A model generated the notes under the pieces. It had not been told where the DNA came from and made no database searches. It saw only the letters and a program-made list of their open reading frames with translations. From the NCBI RefSeq assembly GCF_026340095.1, contig NZ_JAPEPO010000002.1, positions 62,001 through 126,000 of the forward strand: 64,000 bases of DNA, written 5' to 3'. Below are positions 17,268 to 26,778 of the stretch, one piece after another (positions within the stretch are counted from its first letter, which is position 1; every line of letters begins with the position of its first letter). This DNA is from Streptomyces sp. NBC_01446. Its GTDB lineage: Bacteria > Actinomycetota > Actinomycetes > Streptomycetales > Streptomycetaceae. Made by a program: the position numbers and the translations under genes.

Positions 17268-18109
17268 AGCTCCCGATCGTCCTGGGTACCGCCTTGACGG
17301 TGTGTGCCGGCACACTGCTGCTGGGATGCTCCAGCAACGAGTGTTCAGGGGCCTCTGTCTGCGGTGGAGGAAACTCAGTCGGCCAGGCGCCCTCGCAGAA
17401 AACACCATCGTCGGCAGCGCCAGCCCCCGGAGGCCCACTGCTGGTGACCCACAAGTGGCCCACCGCCAAGGTCTGCGACGGGTCCACCTCCGTTGCCATG
17501 CCAGCTGACGGCAGACCGCTGGCCCAGTTCGATCCCTCTCAGCAGGATTTCCGCTCCGAAGTGACCACGCCAGGCAACAAGGGCGGCACATGGGGCAGCG
17601 GATTTCTCTATCTGGACCTGAGCGCTGAGGGAACAGAGTCCGTCACCGTCGACGAACTCCACCTGACCACGCGTGTCCCCAAGAAGATCGGCCCACCCGA
17701 ATGGGTGGCTCTGACGCAGGGCGGCTGCGGCGACGTCAAGGACCGAGTTTTCGATCTGGATCTAGACAAGCCCAAGCTTGTCGACCGCGGCGTTGTCGGT
17801 AGTGGGGAGTCCAATCCGAGTGAGCCACCGGTGCGAACAAATCCGCTCGGATCTGGTTTCACCGTCAGCTCTACAGACCCGGCAATCATCCGCGTCGACG
17901 TATCCGCCTGCCACGGCAACTACGAGTGGTCTCTGCAGATCGACTACAGCTACCACGGCAAACCACTACACAAGGTAATCGGGCCCTTCAAGTCATTCGG
18001 CGCTGCCGGCCAGAACACCGCCGTGTACACCCCGGACCTCAGCACCGGAAAGGTCGGGACACCCAGCCCGCCAGCGGATGTGCCTATCGGCTGCAGGCGA
18101 CAGCAGTAG
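17264..18109 (+). CDS. secreted lipoprotein, unknown function
   Basis: 281 residues. It starts with a lipoprotein signal (MKLPIVLGTALTVCAGTLLL, lipobox LLLGC, lipidated Cys about residue 22). After that come a Ser/Pro linker and a beta-rich domain (GSGFLYLDLSAEG, VTVDELHLTTRVP, YEWSLQIDYSYHG) with Cys residues near the N- and C-terminal ends. It is exported and anchored to the outer face of the cytoplasmic membrane. It overlaps the preceding small membrane protein by four bases. It may be a partner of that protein; the substrate or binding role is unknown. Confidence 0.75.
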   Translation: MKLPIVLGTALTVCAGTLLLGCSSNECSGASVCGGGNSVGQAPSQKTPSSAAPAPGGPLLVTHKWPTAKVCDGSTSVAMPADGRPLAQFDPSQQDFRSEVTTPGNKGGTWGSGFLYLDLSAEGTESVTVDELHLTTRVPKKIGPPEWVALTQGGCGDVKDRVFDLDLDKPKLVDRGVVGSGESNPSEPPVRTNPLGSGFTVSSTDPAIIRVDVSACHGNYEWSLQIDYSYHGKPLHKVIGPFKSFGAAGQNTAVYTPDLSTGKVGTPSPPADVPIGCRRQQ

Positions 18110-18450
18110 ATCAGCCGGAGGGACAGGCGGCGGGAGATGACTCTGGCCTTCCCTGACCGCGCCGGTTTGACGGCATATCCGGGCGGAGATGTCCGTTGCA
18201 CGGGGGGCAGGGCGCAAGGGGTGTGGCAGGGTCAGGACTTCGGGGGCGGGTTATGAGAGTGCGGAACGTGAGTTCTTGTCCGTTTCGTAGTTGAGGTTGG
18301 GCAAGGATCGCTGGTCATGGGCGCGAGATGGTCCTCAAGCGCCGGGGCGGGCGAACAGGCCGGGTTCGGGCTCGGCGAGGATGCCGCGGCTGACCAGGCG
18401 CTTGAGTTTCGAGCGGATGGGGCCTTCCCCGTGATCGTGGACACCGGTTG

Positions 18451-19347
18451 TCATGCGGCGGTGGCCAGCGTAGTTGATCGATGCTCGTAGGTGATCGGGC
18501 TGATCTGGCCGAGGCGGGAGTGCCGTCGCCGGGTGTTGTAGCGGGTCGCCCAGCGGAAGACCGCGAGGCGGGCCTCACGCGCCCCGTTCCACCGCTTCCG
18601 CCCCTGTAGCGTCTCGCGCTTCATGGTCGCGTTCAGACTCTCCGCGGCGGCGTTGTCCGCACTCGTGCCGACCGCGCCGCGCGATCTGGTCACGCCCAGC
18701 TCCGAGCAGACCTGGGCGAACTCCTTCGACACATATTGCGCCCCGTTGTCGCTGTGAAATATCGCCCCGCGCAGACCGTCCCCGCCGCGGGCCCTCGCTG
18801 CGGCCCTGAGCGCGTCGGTGACCAGCGAGGTCCGCATGTGGTCGGCGATCGACCAGCCCGCCAGGCGTTTCGAGCACAGGTCCAACACCGTTGCCAGATA
18901 AAGAAATTGGCCGTTGCCGATCGGGAGATAGGTTATGTCGCCCACGTACTTGGTGTTCGGCACCTGGGCAGCAAAGTCCCGCTGGAGCAGGTCCGGCACC
19001 GGTGTCGCCGACGGCTCGGGAATGGTGGTGCGGACCTTCTTGCGCAGGTGCAGCCCGACGATGTGGAACTTGCGCATGACGCGCTCGACCCGCTTGTGAT
19101 TGACCGGCCTCCCGGCATCCTTCAGCTCGGCGGTGACGCGCGGAACCCCATAGGTGCCGTCCGATTCCTGATGGATCCGGTTGATGTGCTCGGCGAGCTC
19201 GGCATCCGCCCTCGCCCGGCCGGCCCGCGCCGATGCGCCAGCCAGCCACCGGTAGAAGCCGGACCGCGAGACCGCGAGTATCCGGCACAGCCGCTTGACG
19301 CCGAAGGCGCCACGGTGATCCTCGACGAACTGGAAGCGGCTGCTCAC
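18451..19347 (-). CDS. IS3-family transposase OrfB (DDE integrase)
   Basis: The GTG at 19347 overlaps the orfA stop as GTGA. The product begins VSSRFQFVEDHRGAFGVKRL and has the HTH_21-type region and the integrase core. The catalytic acids are in VGDITYLPIG (D), FHSDNGAQYVS (D) and NAAAESLNATMKRE (E), with the usual YNTRRRHSRLGQISP at the C-terminus. Length (298 residues) is normal. In IS3 elements an OrfAB fusion is usually made by -1 frameshifting: the overlap region has a T-run (TATTTTGC on the coding strand) that could serve. It appears intact. Confidence 0.9.
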   Translation of the reverse strand: MSSRFQFVEDHRGAFGVKRLCRILAVSRSGFYRWLAGASARAGRARADAELAEHINRIHQESDGTYGVPRVTAELKDAGRPVNHKRVERVMRKFHIVGLHLRKKVRTTIPEPSATPVPDLLQRDFAAQVPNTKYVGDITYLPIGNGQFLYLATVLDLCSKRLAGWSIADHMRTSLVTDALRAAARARGGDGLRGAIFHSDNGAQYVSKEFAQVCSELGVTRSRGAVGTSADNAAAESLNATMKRETLQGRKRWNGAREARLAVFRWATRYNTRRRHSRLGQISPITYEHRSTTLATAA

Positions 19348-19631
19348 CAGCTGGTCTCGGCCGCAAAATACTTCGCGGCCCTCCGCAGGATCTCCCGCTC
19401 GAGCTCGAGTTCCTTCACCCGCGCCCGCAGCTGCCGGTTCTCCTTCTCCATCGCGGTGGCCTCCACCGCCCCGGGCCGGGCGGCCTGCCCGGCATCCCGC
19501 ACCCACGTGCGCAGCGTCTCGTGGTTAACGCCCAGGTCCTTGGCCACCGACGCGTATGTCCCACCCGGGCTCGAGTGGTACAGCGCGACGGCATCGGCCC
19601 GGAACTCAGGCGAGTACTTCGACGTCCCCAA
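19344..19631 (-). CDS. IS3-family OrfA (HTH protein)
   Basis: 95 residues. It has an IS3-type helix-turn-helix (KYSPEFRADAVALYHSSPGG, LGVNHETLRTWVRDAG) followed by a leucine-zipper-like coil (MEKENRQLRARVKELELERE). It binds the element's ends and, when fused to OrfB by frameshifting, makes the active transposase. Its stop overlaps the orfB GTG. Confidence 0.9.
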   Translation of the reverse strand: MGTSKYSPEFRADAVALYHSSPGGTYASVAKDLGVNHETLRTWVRDAGQAARPGAVEATAMEKENRQLRARVKELELEREILRRAAKYFAAETSW

Positions 19632-20038
19632 CGGGAACTCCTGTCCTATGGATCATCACGATCCAATGATCAGGGTGTCCACGCTCAAGGGGAAACGCCC
19701 GATGCCTTCGGTGTTCTTCGGGAGGATTGGCAGGTCGAGGGCCTGGCACAGGTCGCGGGCGCGCATCGGCCGGCCTGTGTCGGCCAGGGCGGTGAGGATC
19801 TGCTGGTAGGCGGGGTGGTCCGGGATGTCGGGGCCCTCCGGCTCGGTGGCGGGTGAGGGCAGCGGGAGCGTGAGGAGGGTCTTGCGGGTGATGCGCAGGT
19901 TCTCGCTCTCCGCGTCGATCTCGCCGAGCTGCCGGGTGAGTTCCTCGATGCGGTCCCGCAACTGCCCGGCCTGGTCGGTTAGTTCGCGCTCGCGGTTCTC
20001 GATGTGTTCCAGGATGGCCTTGACCTGCGGGTTGTCGC

Positions 20039-20869
20039 TCATGCGGTCCTCCAGGAGGCGAGGGTGGCTCCGGTGAGGCGGCGGCTCATGACGGAGGTCA
20101 TCGCCCACAGAACGCGGGAGCGGGAGGAGGCGGGACGGTGTTCGTAGTCGCGTACGAGACGGCGGTAGAACATCAAGATCCCGTTCGTCTGCTCCACGAT
20201 CCACCGCTTCGGCTGCGGAACGAACCCGCTCTGGTCCGGGTTGCGTTCGACGATCTCGACGTCGATGCCCACGGTCTTGCCGTGCTCGACGACCTTGTTC
20301 TTGAAGCCCTGGTCGACCAGGGCCTTGGTCACCGTGTCGCACTGTGCGGCGACACCGTCCAGCAGGGCGATGCCGGCGGCGTTCTCGTGCGCGGAGGCGG
20401 GCAGCACGACGCAGTCGACGACGAGGCCCAAAACATCCACGGCCAGGCATCTCTTCCTGCCCGGCACTCTTTTAGCGGCGTCCTTGCCGGTCGTGGTGGC
20501 GGGGACGCCGACCGCGGCGTGGATACTCTGCGTGTCCAGGACCACCAGGCTCGCATCGGCTAACCGCCGCTTCTTCTCGCGAAGTTGCCACCGCATCAGA
20601 TCGTGGACGGTCTGGTCGGTGCCGTCATCGCGCCACTTGTAGAAGTAGTACTTCACCGCGCCGGCGGGCGGCAGGTCGTGGGGCAGCAGGTCCCACTGGC
20701 AGCCGCTGCGGTTCTGGTACAGGATCGCGTTCACGATCTCTCGCATCTCGTATCTGCCCTGATGGCCGCTGACCGACGGATGCGTGGCCTTCCAGGCTGT
20801 GATCACGGGCTCGACCAGGGCCCACTGCTCGTCGGAAGTGTCACTCGCGTACGGCTTGCGCATGCTCAT
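20039..20869 (-). CDS. IS5-family transposase
   Basis: About 276 residues, taken from the second ATG (MSMRKPYASDTSDEQWALVE); an ATG 12 bases earlier is possible. The N-terminal DUF4096-like part has GRYEMREIVNAILYQNRSGC and WDLLPHDLPPAGAVKYYFYK. The DDE core has VVLDTQSIH (D), ALVDQGFKNK (D) and RWIVEQTNGILM (E). The gene is complete. Its stop overlaps the ATG of the accessory coiled-coil ORF. Element borders were not identified. Confidence 0.88.
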   Translation of the reverse strand: MSMRKPYASDTSDEQWALVEPVITAWKATHPSVSGHQGRYEMREIVNAILYQNRSGCQWDLLPHDLPPAGAVKYYFYKWRDDGTDQTVHDLMRWQLREKKRRLADASLVVLDTQSIHAAVGVPATTTGKDAAKRVPGRKRCLAVDVLGLVVDCVVLPASAHENAAGIALLDGVAAQCDTVTKALVDQGFKNKVVEHGKTVGIDVEIVERNPDQSGFVPQPKRWIVEQTNGILMFYRRLVRDYEHRPASSRSRVLWAMTSVMSRRLTGATLASWRTA

Positions 20870-20958
20870 GCCACAACCCAAGCGAATCCCGAACGCCTGA
20901 CCGGCCGCGATAGCTCAACATCACACCATCGAGCGATCACAAGCCGGACAGAAGATCA

Positions 20959-21172
20959 CGTACCGCACTCTGAGGACTCCGAGCAAGTCCTCGGTGAGAT
21001 CGCAGATGATCAGGGACGCGGCGAACAGATCCGCAACTGGTTTCGCCGCCCTGGCTACGTCCCGGAATCACTCTTCTATCTCTTTGCAGGCCGCCCCGAG
21101 CGCATCCTCATCTCCTCGATGGAGGAACGCGCCGCAGCGCTCTGGCCGCACTGCGACGCTCCAGGTAGATAA
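20959..21172 (+). other. short coding-like fragment, unrecognised
   Basis: The frame contains EQVLGEIADDQGRGEQIRNW, FRRPGYVPESLFYLFAGRPE and a stop after WPHCDAPGR. It reads like authentic protein but has no start codon of its own that can be supported, and it begins close to the IS5 side. It is probably a stump of a disrupted gene. The rest of 20870-21352 shows nothing. Confidence 0.3.
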
Positions 21173-21352
21173 CGCCTCTGACCAGCGCAGACCCTGCACC
21201 CGCCATAACGGTCTGCACGAGAACGACATGGGCCTTCGTCACTCATGTCAGTACTGGATCGGCACCGCACGTCAGTGCCAACCACCAGCTCACCTGGCTT
21301 GTGCCACTGACACCTAAATGACGATGTCCGACTGACACTCTCCTGCAGACCA

Positions 21353-22308
21353 TCAGTTCTCGGCGGCGAGTTGGGCCTGGTCGCGGGCCCGGCTGTGCAT
21401 CGGAAGGCTCCGTTTGAGGTCGGCGTTGACCAGCTCGTGAGGGTTCAGCTCCGGCGAGTACGACGGCAGGAGGTGCAGTTCGATGCGGTCCGGGTGATCG
21501 GCCAGCCAGGCGCGGACCTTGCGGGAACGGTGCGCGGAGTGGCCGTCCACGACGAGGTGCACCTTATGGTCAAAGTGGCCCGCGATCCGGTCCAGGAAGC
21601 GGCACATGACATCGGCGTCGAAGGTCTCGGGGAACCCCATGAAGTGCATCCGGCCCTTCGTGCTGATCGCGGACATCGCATTGACTGAGAACCGGTTGCC
21701 CGTGCGGCGGACGACCGGGGTGCACCCTTTGGCACCCCAGGTGCGGCCGGTGACCTGGTCAGAGCGGATGCCGACCTGGTCGGCGAAGAGCACCTCACCT
21801 CCCTCGGCCTTCGCTCTGGCCCGGATTGCCGGCCAGGTCTCCTCTTGCCAGACGCCGACCGCTTCCTCGTCCTGCTCCACGGCCCGCTTATCCGGACGCT
21901 GGAACGACAGCCCCCACCGGCGCAGGTAATTGCCCACGCCCTGCTCGGTCAGCCGCACCCGGTACAGCTTCGCGATCAGATTCCCAACCCCGGCGCGGGT
22001 CCACAGCTGCCCAGCCAGCCCCAGATCACAGGGACGATGATCCAGCACGGCCTGCCGGATCGCCTGCTGCTCGACCCCATCGAGAACCTGATGTTCGCCG
22101 ACCCGGCGTCCGCGCGGCCGGGCCACCAACGCCTCGCGCCCGCCCGCCACTTCCCCCACCAGTTGTCCACCGCCTTGAGCGAGACCTGGAACACCACTGC
22201 GACGTCCTCGCGGGTTCGGCCCGCCACCAAGGCAGCCACCGCCCGCAGCCGAAGGGCCTCCTGCGCCGACGGCGACAACTGCCGTGCGTCCTTCACCAGT
22301 TCACTCAC
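21353..22308 (-). pseudogene. IS630-type transposase split by a frameshift
   Basis: The N-terminal HTH lies in one frame (MSELVKDARQLSPSAQEALR, TREDVAVVFQVSLKAVDNWW, GKWRAG). The rest lies in the next frame (GREALVARPRGRRVGEHQVL, then VLFADQVGIRSDQVTGRTW, HLVVDGHSAHRSRKV and SYSPELNPHELVNADLKR). The join falls at a GGGGGAAG run near 22150. DDE residues are present: D in FADQ, D in VVDGHSAH and E in LNPHE. Either this is a programmed frameshift, as in some IS630 elements, or a simple mutation. Without the shift neither half is functional. Confidence 0.7.
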
Positions 22309-22513
22309 GCAGGGGTCAACGCCCCGGAACCCCTACCGTTTCGGATCAATAGGTCTCTTCGGGTGGTGGCTACGCCCGGGTTTGATGTGTTCTCGGTGGC
22401 CTCGGGTCGGCTCATTGGGGAGCGAGCGGGGGCAGGGTATCCGGCGCGGGTATTCTGCTGCGGGGGTTGCAGGTGGCAGGGTCGAGTGGACGCAGTTTCA
22501 GCCGGGGGGCAAC

Positions 22514-22885
22514 GTGGTGCGAGTGCTTAAGGCGGTAGTCCCGGTCCTCGCCCTGGTGGCGGTGGCGGCGGGGTGTTCCTCGTCCGAGGGCAGGGACGCG
22601 GAGCGGCTGACCGCGCAGCGGGAGAACTACTGCACGCAGCTGGGGGCGTGGCAGAAGGCGCGGAACGCGGCGGGCACGGACACTCCGAAGTCAGGGTACG
22701 ACGATGTCGGGGCGGTCGCTCAGGACGCCTTCCTCGCGATGCGACCGCTCCGGGATGAGCCCGTTGGCGGAGGCCGCACCTTGGCGGAGGCGACGGTGGC
22801 AGCGATGAACAACCGTGACTCCGAGGCGGAGGGGCGCGTCGTGCAGTACTGCGGCGATGTCGGCTTCGAGACGCTGACCCGCTAG
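22514..22885 (+). CDS. small lipoprotein
   Basis: The GTG at 22514 follows a GGGGGG run. The protein of about 123 residues has a lipoprotein signal (RVLKAVVPVLALVAVAAGC, Cys about residue 21) and a helical mature part (SEGRDAERLTAQRENYCTQL, TVAAMNNRDSEAEGRVVQYC) with two Cys that could form a disulfide. It is exported and lipid-anchored. No family is recognised. It stands alone between a transposase and another small exported protein, both read in the same direction. Confidence 0.7.
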   Translation: MVRVLKAVVPVLALVAVAAGCSSSEGRDAERLTAQRENYCTQLGAWQKARNAAGTDTPKSGYDDVGAVAQDAFLAMRPLRDEPVGGGRTLAEATVAAMNNRDSEAEGRVVQYCGDVGFETLTR

Positions 22886-23077
22886 TGACCTGACCTGAGT
22901 CAGATCTCTGGTGTGGTCTCCGAACGCGTTGCCCTATAGATCGTGTTGAGCATCGGTTTGAGTGAGCGGCCACGGTCGGGTGAACGTCAGCTGAGATCGG
23001 CATGCGCGATCTTCCATGGGCTGGTGGGCGAACCGCTTCGGTGCGGTGAACGGTCCGGAATATAGAAGGGGGAGCCT

Positions 23078-23632
23078 ATGCGTGGGCTGTGGTGGGTGGC
23101 CGGGGGCGGGTGCGTCCTGGCGGCGTTGGGCGTGGGCCTTTGGCTGGGATTCATGGACGAGGGGCATCCGTTCGGTGACGCGCGGGCCTGCGAAGGGAGC
23201 GATGTTCCGTTGCAGCAGGAGCTCGATGTCATACGCCTTGCTCTCCCCGCTGGTGCCGAAAATGTCCACTACGTCACGCACTCTGCGGCGGCGGCCGGAG
23301 GTGTCCGGCTGGCTGTGGCGTTCCGCAGCACCTCGCAGGCGATGCAGGCGTATCTGCGGGAGAACAAGATCGTGACGGAGGGGCAGCGCAACCTCGACGA
23401 CGGACGGTTCGAGCTTGGTGACGTCGGTGCCGCCCCGTCGAGTCTCGGGCTGTGTGGGAATGTTGCTCAAATCCAGGCGCCCGCCGTCCTCATCGACAAG
23501 CAGCGCGAGGCGCTGGACGGGCAGGAAGAGGTCGTCGACATCGCTCTCCAGCTGAACCCCGCCGATATGGCGGGCAGCATCCGACCCACGACGAGCGTCC
23601 TACTCACGGTCACGGAGAGCTCGCGGCCGTGA
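23078..23632 (+). CDS. membrane-anchored hypothetical protein, 184 aa
   Basis: ATG at 23078 with AGAAGGGGGAG about eight bases upstream. The N-terminus is one hydrophobic anchor (GLWWVAGGGCVLAALGVGLW LGF). After it comes an exported domain with two Cys (RACEGSD, LGLCGNV) and beta-rich segments (VRLAVAFRSTSQAMQAYLRE, SVLLTVTESSRP). There is no lipobox Cys in place, so it is probably an uncleaved type II membrane protein. Function unknown. Confidence 0.65.
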   Translation: MRGLWWVAGGGCVLAALGVGLWLGFMDEGHPFGDARACEGSDVPLQQELDVIRLALPAGAENVHYVTHSAAAAGGVRLAVAFRSTSQAMQAYLRENKIVTEGQRNLDDGRFELGDVGAAPSSLGLCGNVAQIQAPAVLIDKQREALDGQEEVVDIALQLNPADMAGSIRPTTSVLLTVTESSRP

Positions 23633-23745
23633 GGAGAGCCGACGTCAGCGGCATCGGCAAGTACGCCGACGCCCGACCAGCCCGGTTCTTGCCCTCGCGT
23701 TGATCGGGTCGAAGGGCCGCTGCGGTGGCCGCATCCTCCGGTCGG

Positions 23746-24636
23746 CTACGCTCCGCGTCGCAGTGCGTCTTTGTGTGCCGTCGCGAGCGCCTGCTCTGAG
23801 GTGGCGGCTAGGTCGGGCACAACGCCCACGCCCTCCCAGTTGGTCCCGGTGACGGTGCTGATCGTCCGGGCGGTCGGCACGGTGACGGTGATGTGTTCCG
23901 TCACCGTGTGCCGGGCGGTCGGGTGAGCACCACCGTGGGTCGTTTCGCCAACGAGAACAGCTCGCCCGTGCGCCTGCAGGGTGTACGCCACGTCCTCCCC
24001 GCCCGAGAAGGTGATGGCACTGGTGAGTACGTACACCGGGCGCTCGAGGTAGCGCGGCGCGGGCAGATGCGAGGCGGTCCAGTACTGGCGGGTGGAGCCG
24101 GTGGAGCGCTCGTAGACGTCGTTGAGGTGCACCTGGTCGTCAGGAAAGAAGTAGCTGCACCACATGGCGGCGCCCTCGGGTGAGCCACCGCGGCACTCAC
24201 GCAGATCGAGGATGAGCGCACTGGTGTGGGCGGCCAGTTCCATGGCCGCACCGATCGCGCGGGCACCCTCGCCGGCGTCGGCGATCCGCCGGATGTCGAG
24301 ATGGCCGATGTTGCCCTCGAGGTGCTCGAAGCGACGGACGCCCTGGTTCTCGGCCCTTAGCATTGCGAGGAAGGCTGCCCGGCCTTCATCCTCGTCCGCC
24401 GGATCCGTGGACTGGGGCTCATCCTGCCAGAGCAGCCTCAGATGCTTGTCCGGGCAGACCTCCTGCAGGTGGGCGGTCACGGCCGCGCAGAGTGCGGGGC
24501 CGCTCAGCGTGTTGTACGTCCCAGCGGCGAGCCGGCTCCGGATTGCGCCGTTGATCTCCACGGCTCGCTGGGGGAAGACGTATCCGGCCGTGATCCGGTC
24601 CAGGGCCAGGCCGACTATCTCTGCGTTGGTAGGCAT
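23746..24636 (-). CDS. S41-family peptidase (IRBP/Ctp-like)
   Basis: 296 residues from an ATG at 24636 (MPTNAEIVGLALDRITAG). The N-terminal helical domain is the type found before the S41 fold (GYVFPQRAVEINGAIRSRLA). The core has NIGHLDIRRI, ALILDLRECRGGSPEGAAMW, YVLTSAITFSGGEDVAYTLQ (catalytic Ser in TFSGGED) and GETTHGGAHP. The end shows VPTARTISTVTGTNWEGVGV, as in periplasmic retinol-binding-like S41 peptidases. There is no signal peptide, so it is probably cytoplasmic. It has no PDZ domain. It is divergent from the membrane protein at 24796. Confidence 0.85.
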   Translation of the reverse strand: MPTNAEIVGLALDRITAGYVFPQRAVEINGAIRSRLAAGTYNTLSGPALCAAVTAHLQEVCPDKHLRLLWQDEPQSTDPADEDEGRAAFLAMLRAENQGVRRFEHLEGNIGHLDIRRIADAGEGARAIGAAMELAAHTSALILDLRECRGGSPEGAAMWCSYFFPDDQVHLNDVYERSTGSTRQYWTASHLPAPRYLERPVYVLTSAITFSGGEDVAYTLQAHGRAVLVGETTHGGAHPTARHTVTEHITVTVPTARTISTVTGTNWEGVGVVPDLAATSEQALATAHKDALRRGA

Positions 24637-24795
24637 GGCTGAGAAGCATAAGCTCCTGGCCACGACAGGCACCCGAATTAATTCACGGACTGTCAGTGCT
24701 CCTTCAGCAATTATCATTTCCAGCTTCGGTTCGGCGAGGGCGGACGTGCGCTTTCCCGTGGAGGATGGGAGAGGACGTACTGAGTAGGAGAACTC

Positions 24796-25455
24796 ATGTG
24801 CGTCAGGAGGCGGGCTGGCAGGCTCCGCGGCATGACAAGTGGCAGAGGGGCGCTGACGGCCCTTCATCTCTTTCTGGTCTGGGCGACGATGGCGGCCGCG
24901 GGGCCTGTGCTCGGCTTCGAGTTGGTGGTGACGGCCTGGGGCGGCGGTGCCGGGGCAGCGGTGCCGGTCCTGGCCTTGGGTGTGCCGCTGATGGTGGGCC
25001 TGCTGGCCATGGCGGGCATGCCGGCGAGGACCGTGGTGCCGCTGTGTGGCTCGGTGCGCCGACGGCTCGGCTGGGCTGCCGTGGTCTTCGCCCTCGGCAC
25101 GCTCGGCGTCCTGGCAGGCCTGGCCGCCTACGGCGGGGACGTAGACCTGGGCAGTGCCGGCACCCGGGTCGCGCTGACGGGGGTGCCATACGCCGTCGCC
25201 GCGGCGTTCTTCGTGCCAAGCCGGTGGGTACGGCTCGGGGCGGTGGCAGTGCTCGCGGCCGGCGTGGTCTACGGGAGCTGCATCGGCCCGGGGCAGGCAC
25301 AGCAGCGCCGACACGCGGCGGAGATCGCGCGCTACCGGGAGCATCCGGAACTGCTCTATCTGGGCGCTGTGCCGCCTGGAATGCGGATATCCCGTGCCGT
25401 GGTCGGGCCCGCCTACTTCAGCGTCGAATACCAGGGCTTGATCAAGTTCCGTTGA
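24796..25455 (+). pseudogene. multi-span membrane protein, 3'-truncated by ISAs1 copy B
   Basis: ATG at 24796 with AGGAG five bases upstream. There are four or five hydrophobic segments: LTALHLFLVWATMAAAGPVL, AAVPVLALGVPLMVGLLAMA, LGWAAVVFALGTLGVLAGLA, VPYAVAAAFFVPS and LGAVAVLAAGVVYGS. A conserved-looking tail follows (YREHPELLYLGAVPPGMR). The native frame is interrupted at 25431 and the last eight codons come from the IS end. The missing 3' part was not found beside copy C. The protein is probably non-functional or altered only at its extreme end. Confidence 0.6.
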
Positions 25456-26778
25456 GGTCGGGCTTGTAGGTGATGCCCACGATGGGGAGGGCTCGTTCGG
25501 GTTGGTCGCGGATGGCGCGAGTGGTCTTGGCGATGTTGGTCGCTCCGAGGGCTTTGAGGGCTCCGATTGCGAGGTTGCGGAGGGCTGCCATGACGCGGGG
25601 TGCGTTGCCGGCGTGGACGGTGGAGGCATCTTCGGCGAAGGTACGGTCGCGGATGTGGTGCTGGGCTTCCACGATCCAGTGTCCGCGCAGGTGGGAGGCG
25701 AGTTCGGCCGGTTTCGCCTGGTGGGCGTCGAGGCTGGTGACCGCGTAGACGGTCTCGCGGGTTTCCTTCCTGCCGGTTGCTTTGCGGCGGCGGTGGACGC
25801 GGAGGGCGAGCTTCGCGTGGGGGAAGGCGATGCCGCCGAGGTTGTCGGCGATGGCGAGAGTCTTGACCGAGCGGGACTCGCGGCGGCCGTGTCCCTTGTT
25901 CGAGGCGGTGTGCTGGATGGCCACCGCGTGCCAGTCCAGACCGTCCAGCTGGGCCCAGGCGGTGGGCTGATTGGGCTTGATCACGGCCACGTAATGCGCC
26001 TTCTTGGTCTCCACCAGCCAGGCGACATTGGCCTTCACGGAGTGCAGCGCGTCGAAGCTGACCACGTCTCCGTCCAGGTCGAGCGGTGCAAGCAGGGGCT
26101 GGAAGTGCCGTGTCTCGTTGGTCTTGGACCCGACCTCGGCCTGGGCGAGGGTGACCGGGCGGCCGTGGGTGACGGCGGACAGCAGGTGGCGGCGGGGCCG
26201 GCTCAGACGGGCGGAGCCGCGCAGTGCCTTGCCGTCCACAGCGATCACCCGTCGTCTGCCCGGGGCTGCGGCGGTATGGCGGTGAGCCAGCCAGGCTCCG
26301 ACGGCCGCATCGAGTGCGTCGGCGTCGAGGCGCTCGAGGACCCTCCCGATCGCCGATCTGGACGGTGCATGCCGCCAGTGCAGCAGGTGACGGCGCACGT
26401 CGAGCGCGGCGAGCAGCCCGGCGTCGGCACGGGCGCCCCACTCGGCGAGCTCGTCGATGGTCCGGGCTCCTGAGACCGCGGCGGCCGCGCAGACCAGCAG
26501 GATTGAGGCCAACGAGTACCAACGGCCCCGCCGGGAGCGAGGATCGGGCACCGCCTCCAGGAAGAACCGCAGGTCAGCCACGTCGTCCGGGTTGAGCGGA
26601 CCCAACTTGGCCAACACGGCAGGGATCGGGGGAAGATGAGACAGCGGACACGGTAACCCTCTTGATCACTCGGCTAGACACCTGAATGATCACGGATTCC
26701 GTGTCCGCTCTGTCATCCACCCCAACCCGCAGCATCCTCACGCCAGTTGGGCGAACCCGGGAACTTGCGCAAGCCCTG
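25432..26778 (-). mobile_element. ISAs1-family insertion sequence, copy B
   Basis: 1,347 bp between CAGGGCTTGATCAAGTTCC at 25432 and GGAACTTGCGCAAGCCCTG ending at 26778. These form an imperfect inverted repeat. It is the inverted, almost identical twin of copy C at 37929-39275. Flanks are CGTCGAATAC and TCCGTGAGGA, so there is no matching target duplication, consistent with recombination between copies after insertion. Confidence 0.88.
25442..26617 (-). CDS. ISAs1-family transposase (copy B)
   Basis: 391 residues, starting VLAKLGPLNPDDVADLRFFL. It has the family core IAVDGKALRGSARLSRPRRH, SFDALHSVKANVAWLVETKK, AVIKPNQPTAW and RGHWIVEAQHHIRDRTFAED. It differs from copy C at only about three residues (LDGDVVS versus LDADVVT; PIVGI versus PILGI). 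Relative to copy A there is one extra C in the early C-run, so the upstream GTG is out of frame and an internal GTG must serve as start. Confidence 0.9.
   Translation of the reverse strand: MLAKLGPLNPDDVADLRFFLEAVPDPRSRRGRWYSLASILLVCAAAAVSGARTIDELAEWGARADAGLLAALDVRRHLLHWRHAPSRSAIGRVLERLDADALDAAVGAWLAHRHTAAAPGRRRVIAVDGKALRGSARLSRPRRHLLSAVTHGRPVTLAQAEVGSKTNETRHFQPLLAPLDLDGDVVSFDALHSVKANVAWLVETKKAHYVAVIKPNQPTAWAQLDGLDWHAVAIQHTASNKGHGRRESRSVKTLAIADNLGGIAFPHAKLALRVHRRRKATGRKETRETVYAVTSLDAHQAKPAELASHLRGHWIVEAQHHIRDRTFAEDASTVHAGNAPRVMAALRNLAIGALKALGATNIAKTTRAIRDQPERALPIVGITYKPDLNGT

Larger units (their letters stand above)
18419..19700 (-). mobile_element. IS3-family insertion sequence with 3-bp target duplication
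   Basis: The ends are imperfect inverted repeats of about 27 bp. The left end is GGGGCCTTCCCCGTGATCGT followed by GGACACC. The right end read inward is GGGCGTTTCCCCTTGAGCGT followed by GGACACC. Both sides carry the direct repeat GAT (18416-18418 and 19701-19703). Excision of the element plus one GAT restores the host reading frame, which fixes the borders. It carries orfA and orfB. Confidence 0.85.
18335..20042 (-). pseudogene. coiled-coil/winged-helix accessory ORF of an IS5 element, split by IS3
   Basis: The 5' part (20042 down to 19701) encodes MSDNPQVKAILEHIENRERE, a coiled coil, and a winged-helix start (RPMRARDLCQALDLPILPKN, TEGI). The 3' part (18418 down to 18335) encodes RSKLKRLVSRGILAEPEPGL then FARPGA and stop. 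Removing 18419-19700 and one copy of GAT restores a single frame, GAA GGC ATC CGC TCG. The ATG overlaps the stop of the IS5 transposase by ATGA, so it was translationally coupled to it, probably as an accessory DNA-binding protein. It is disrupted by the IS3 element. Confidence 0.75.
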
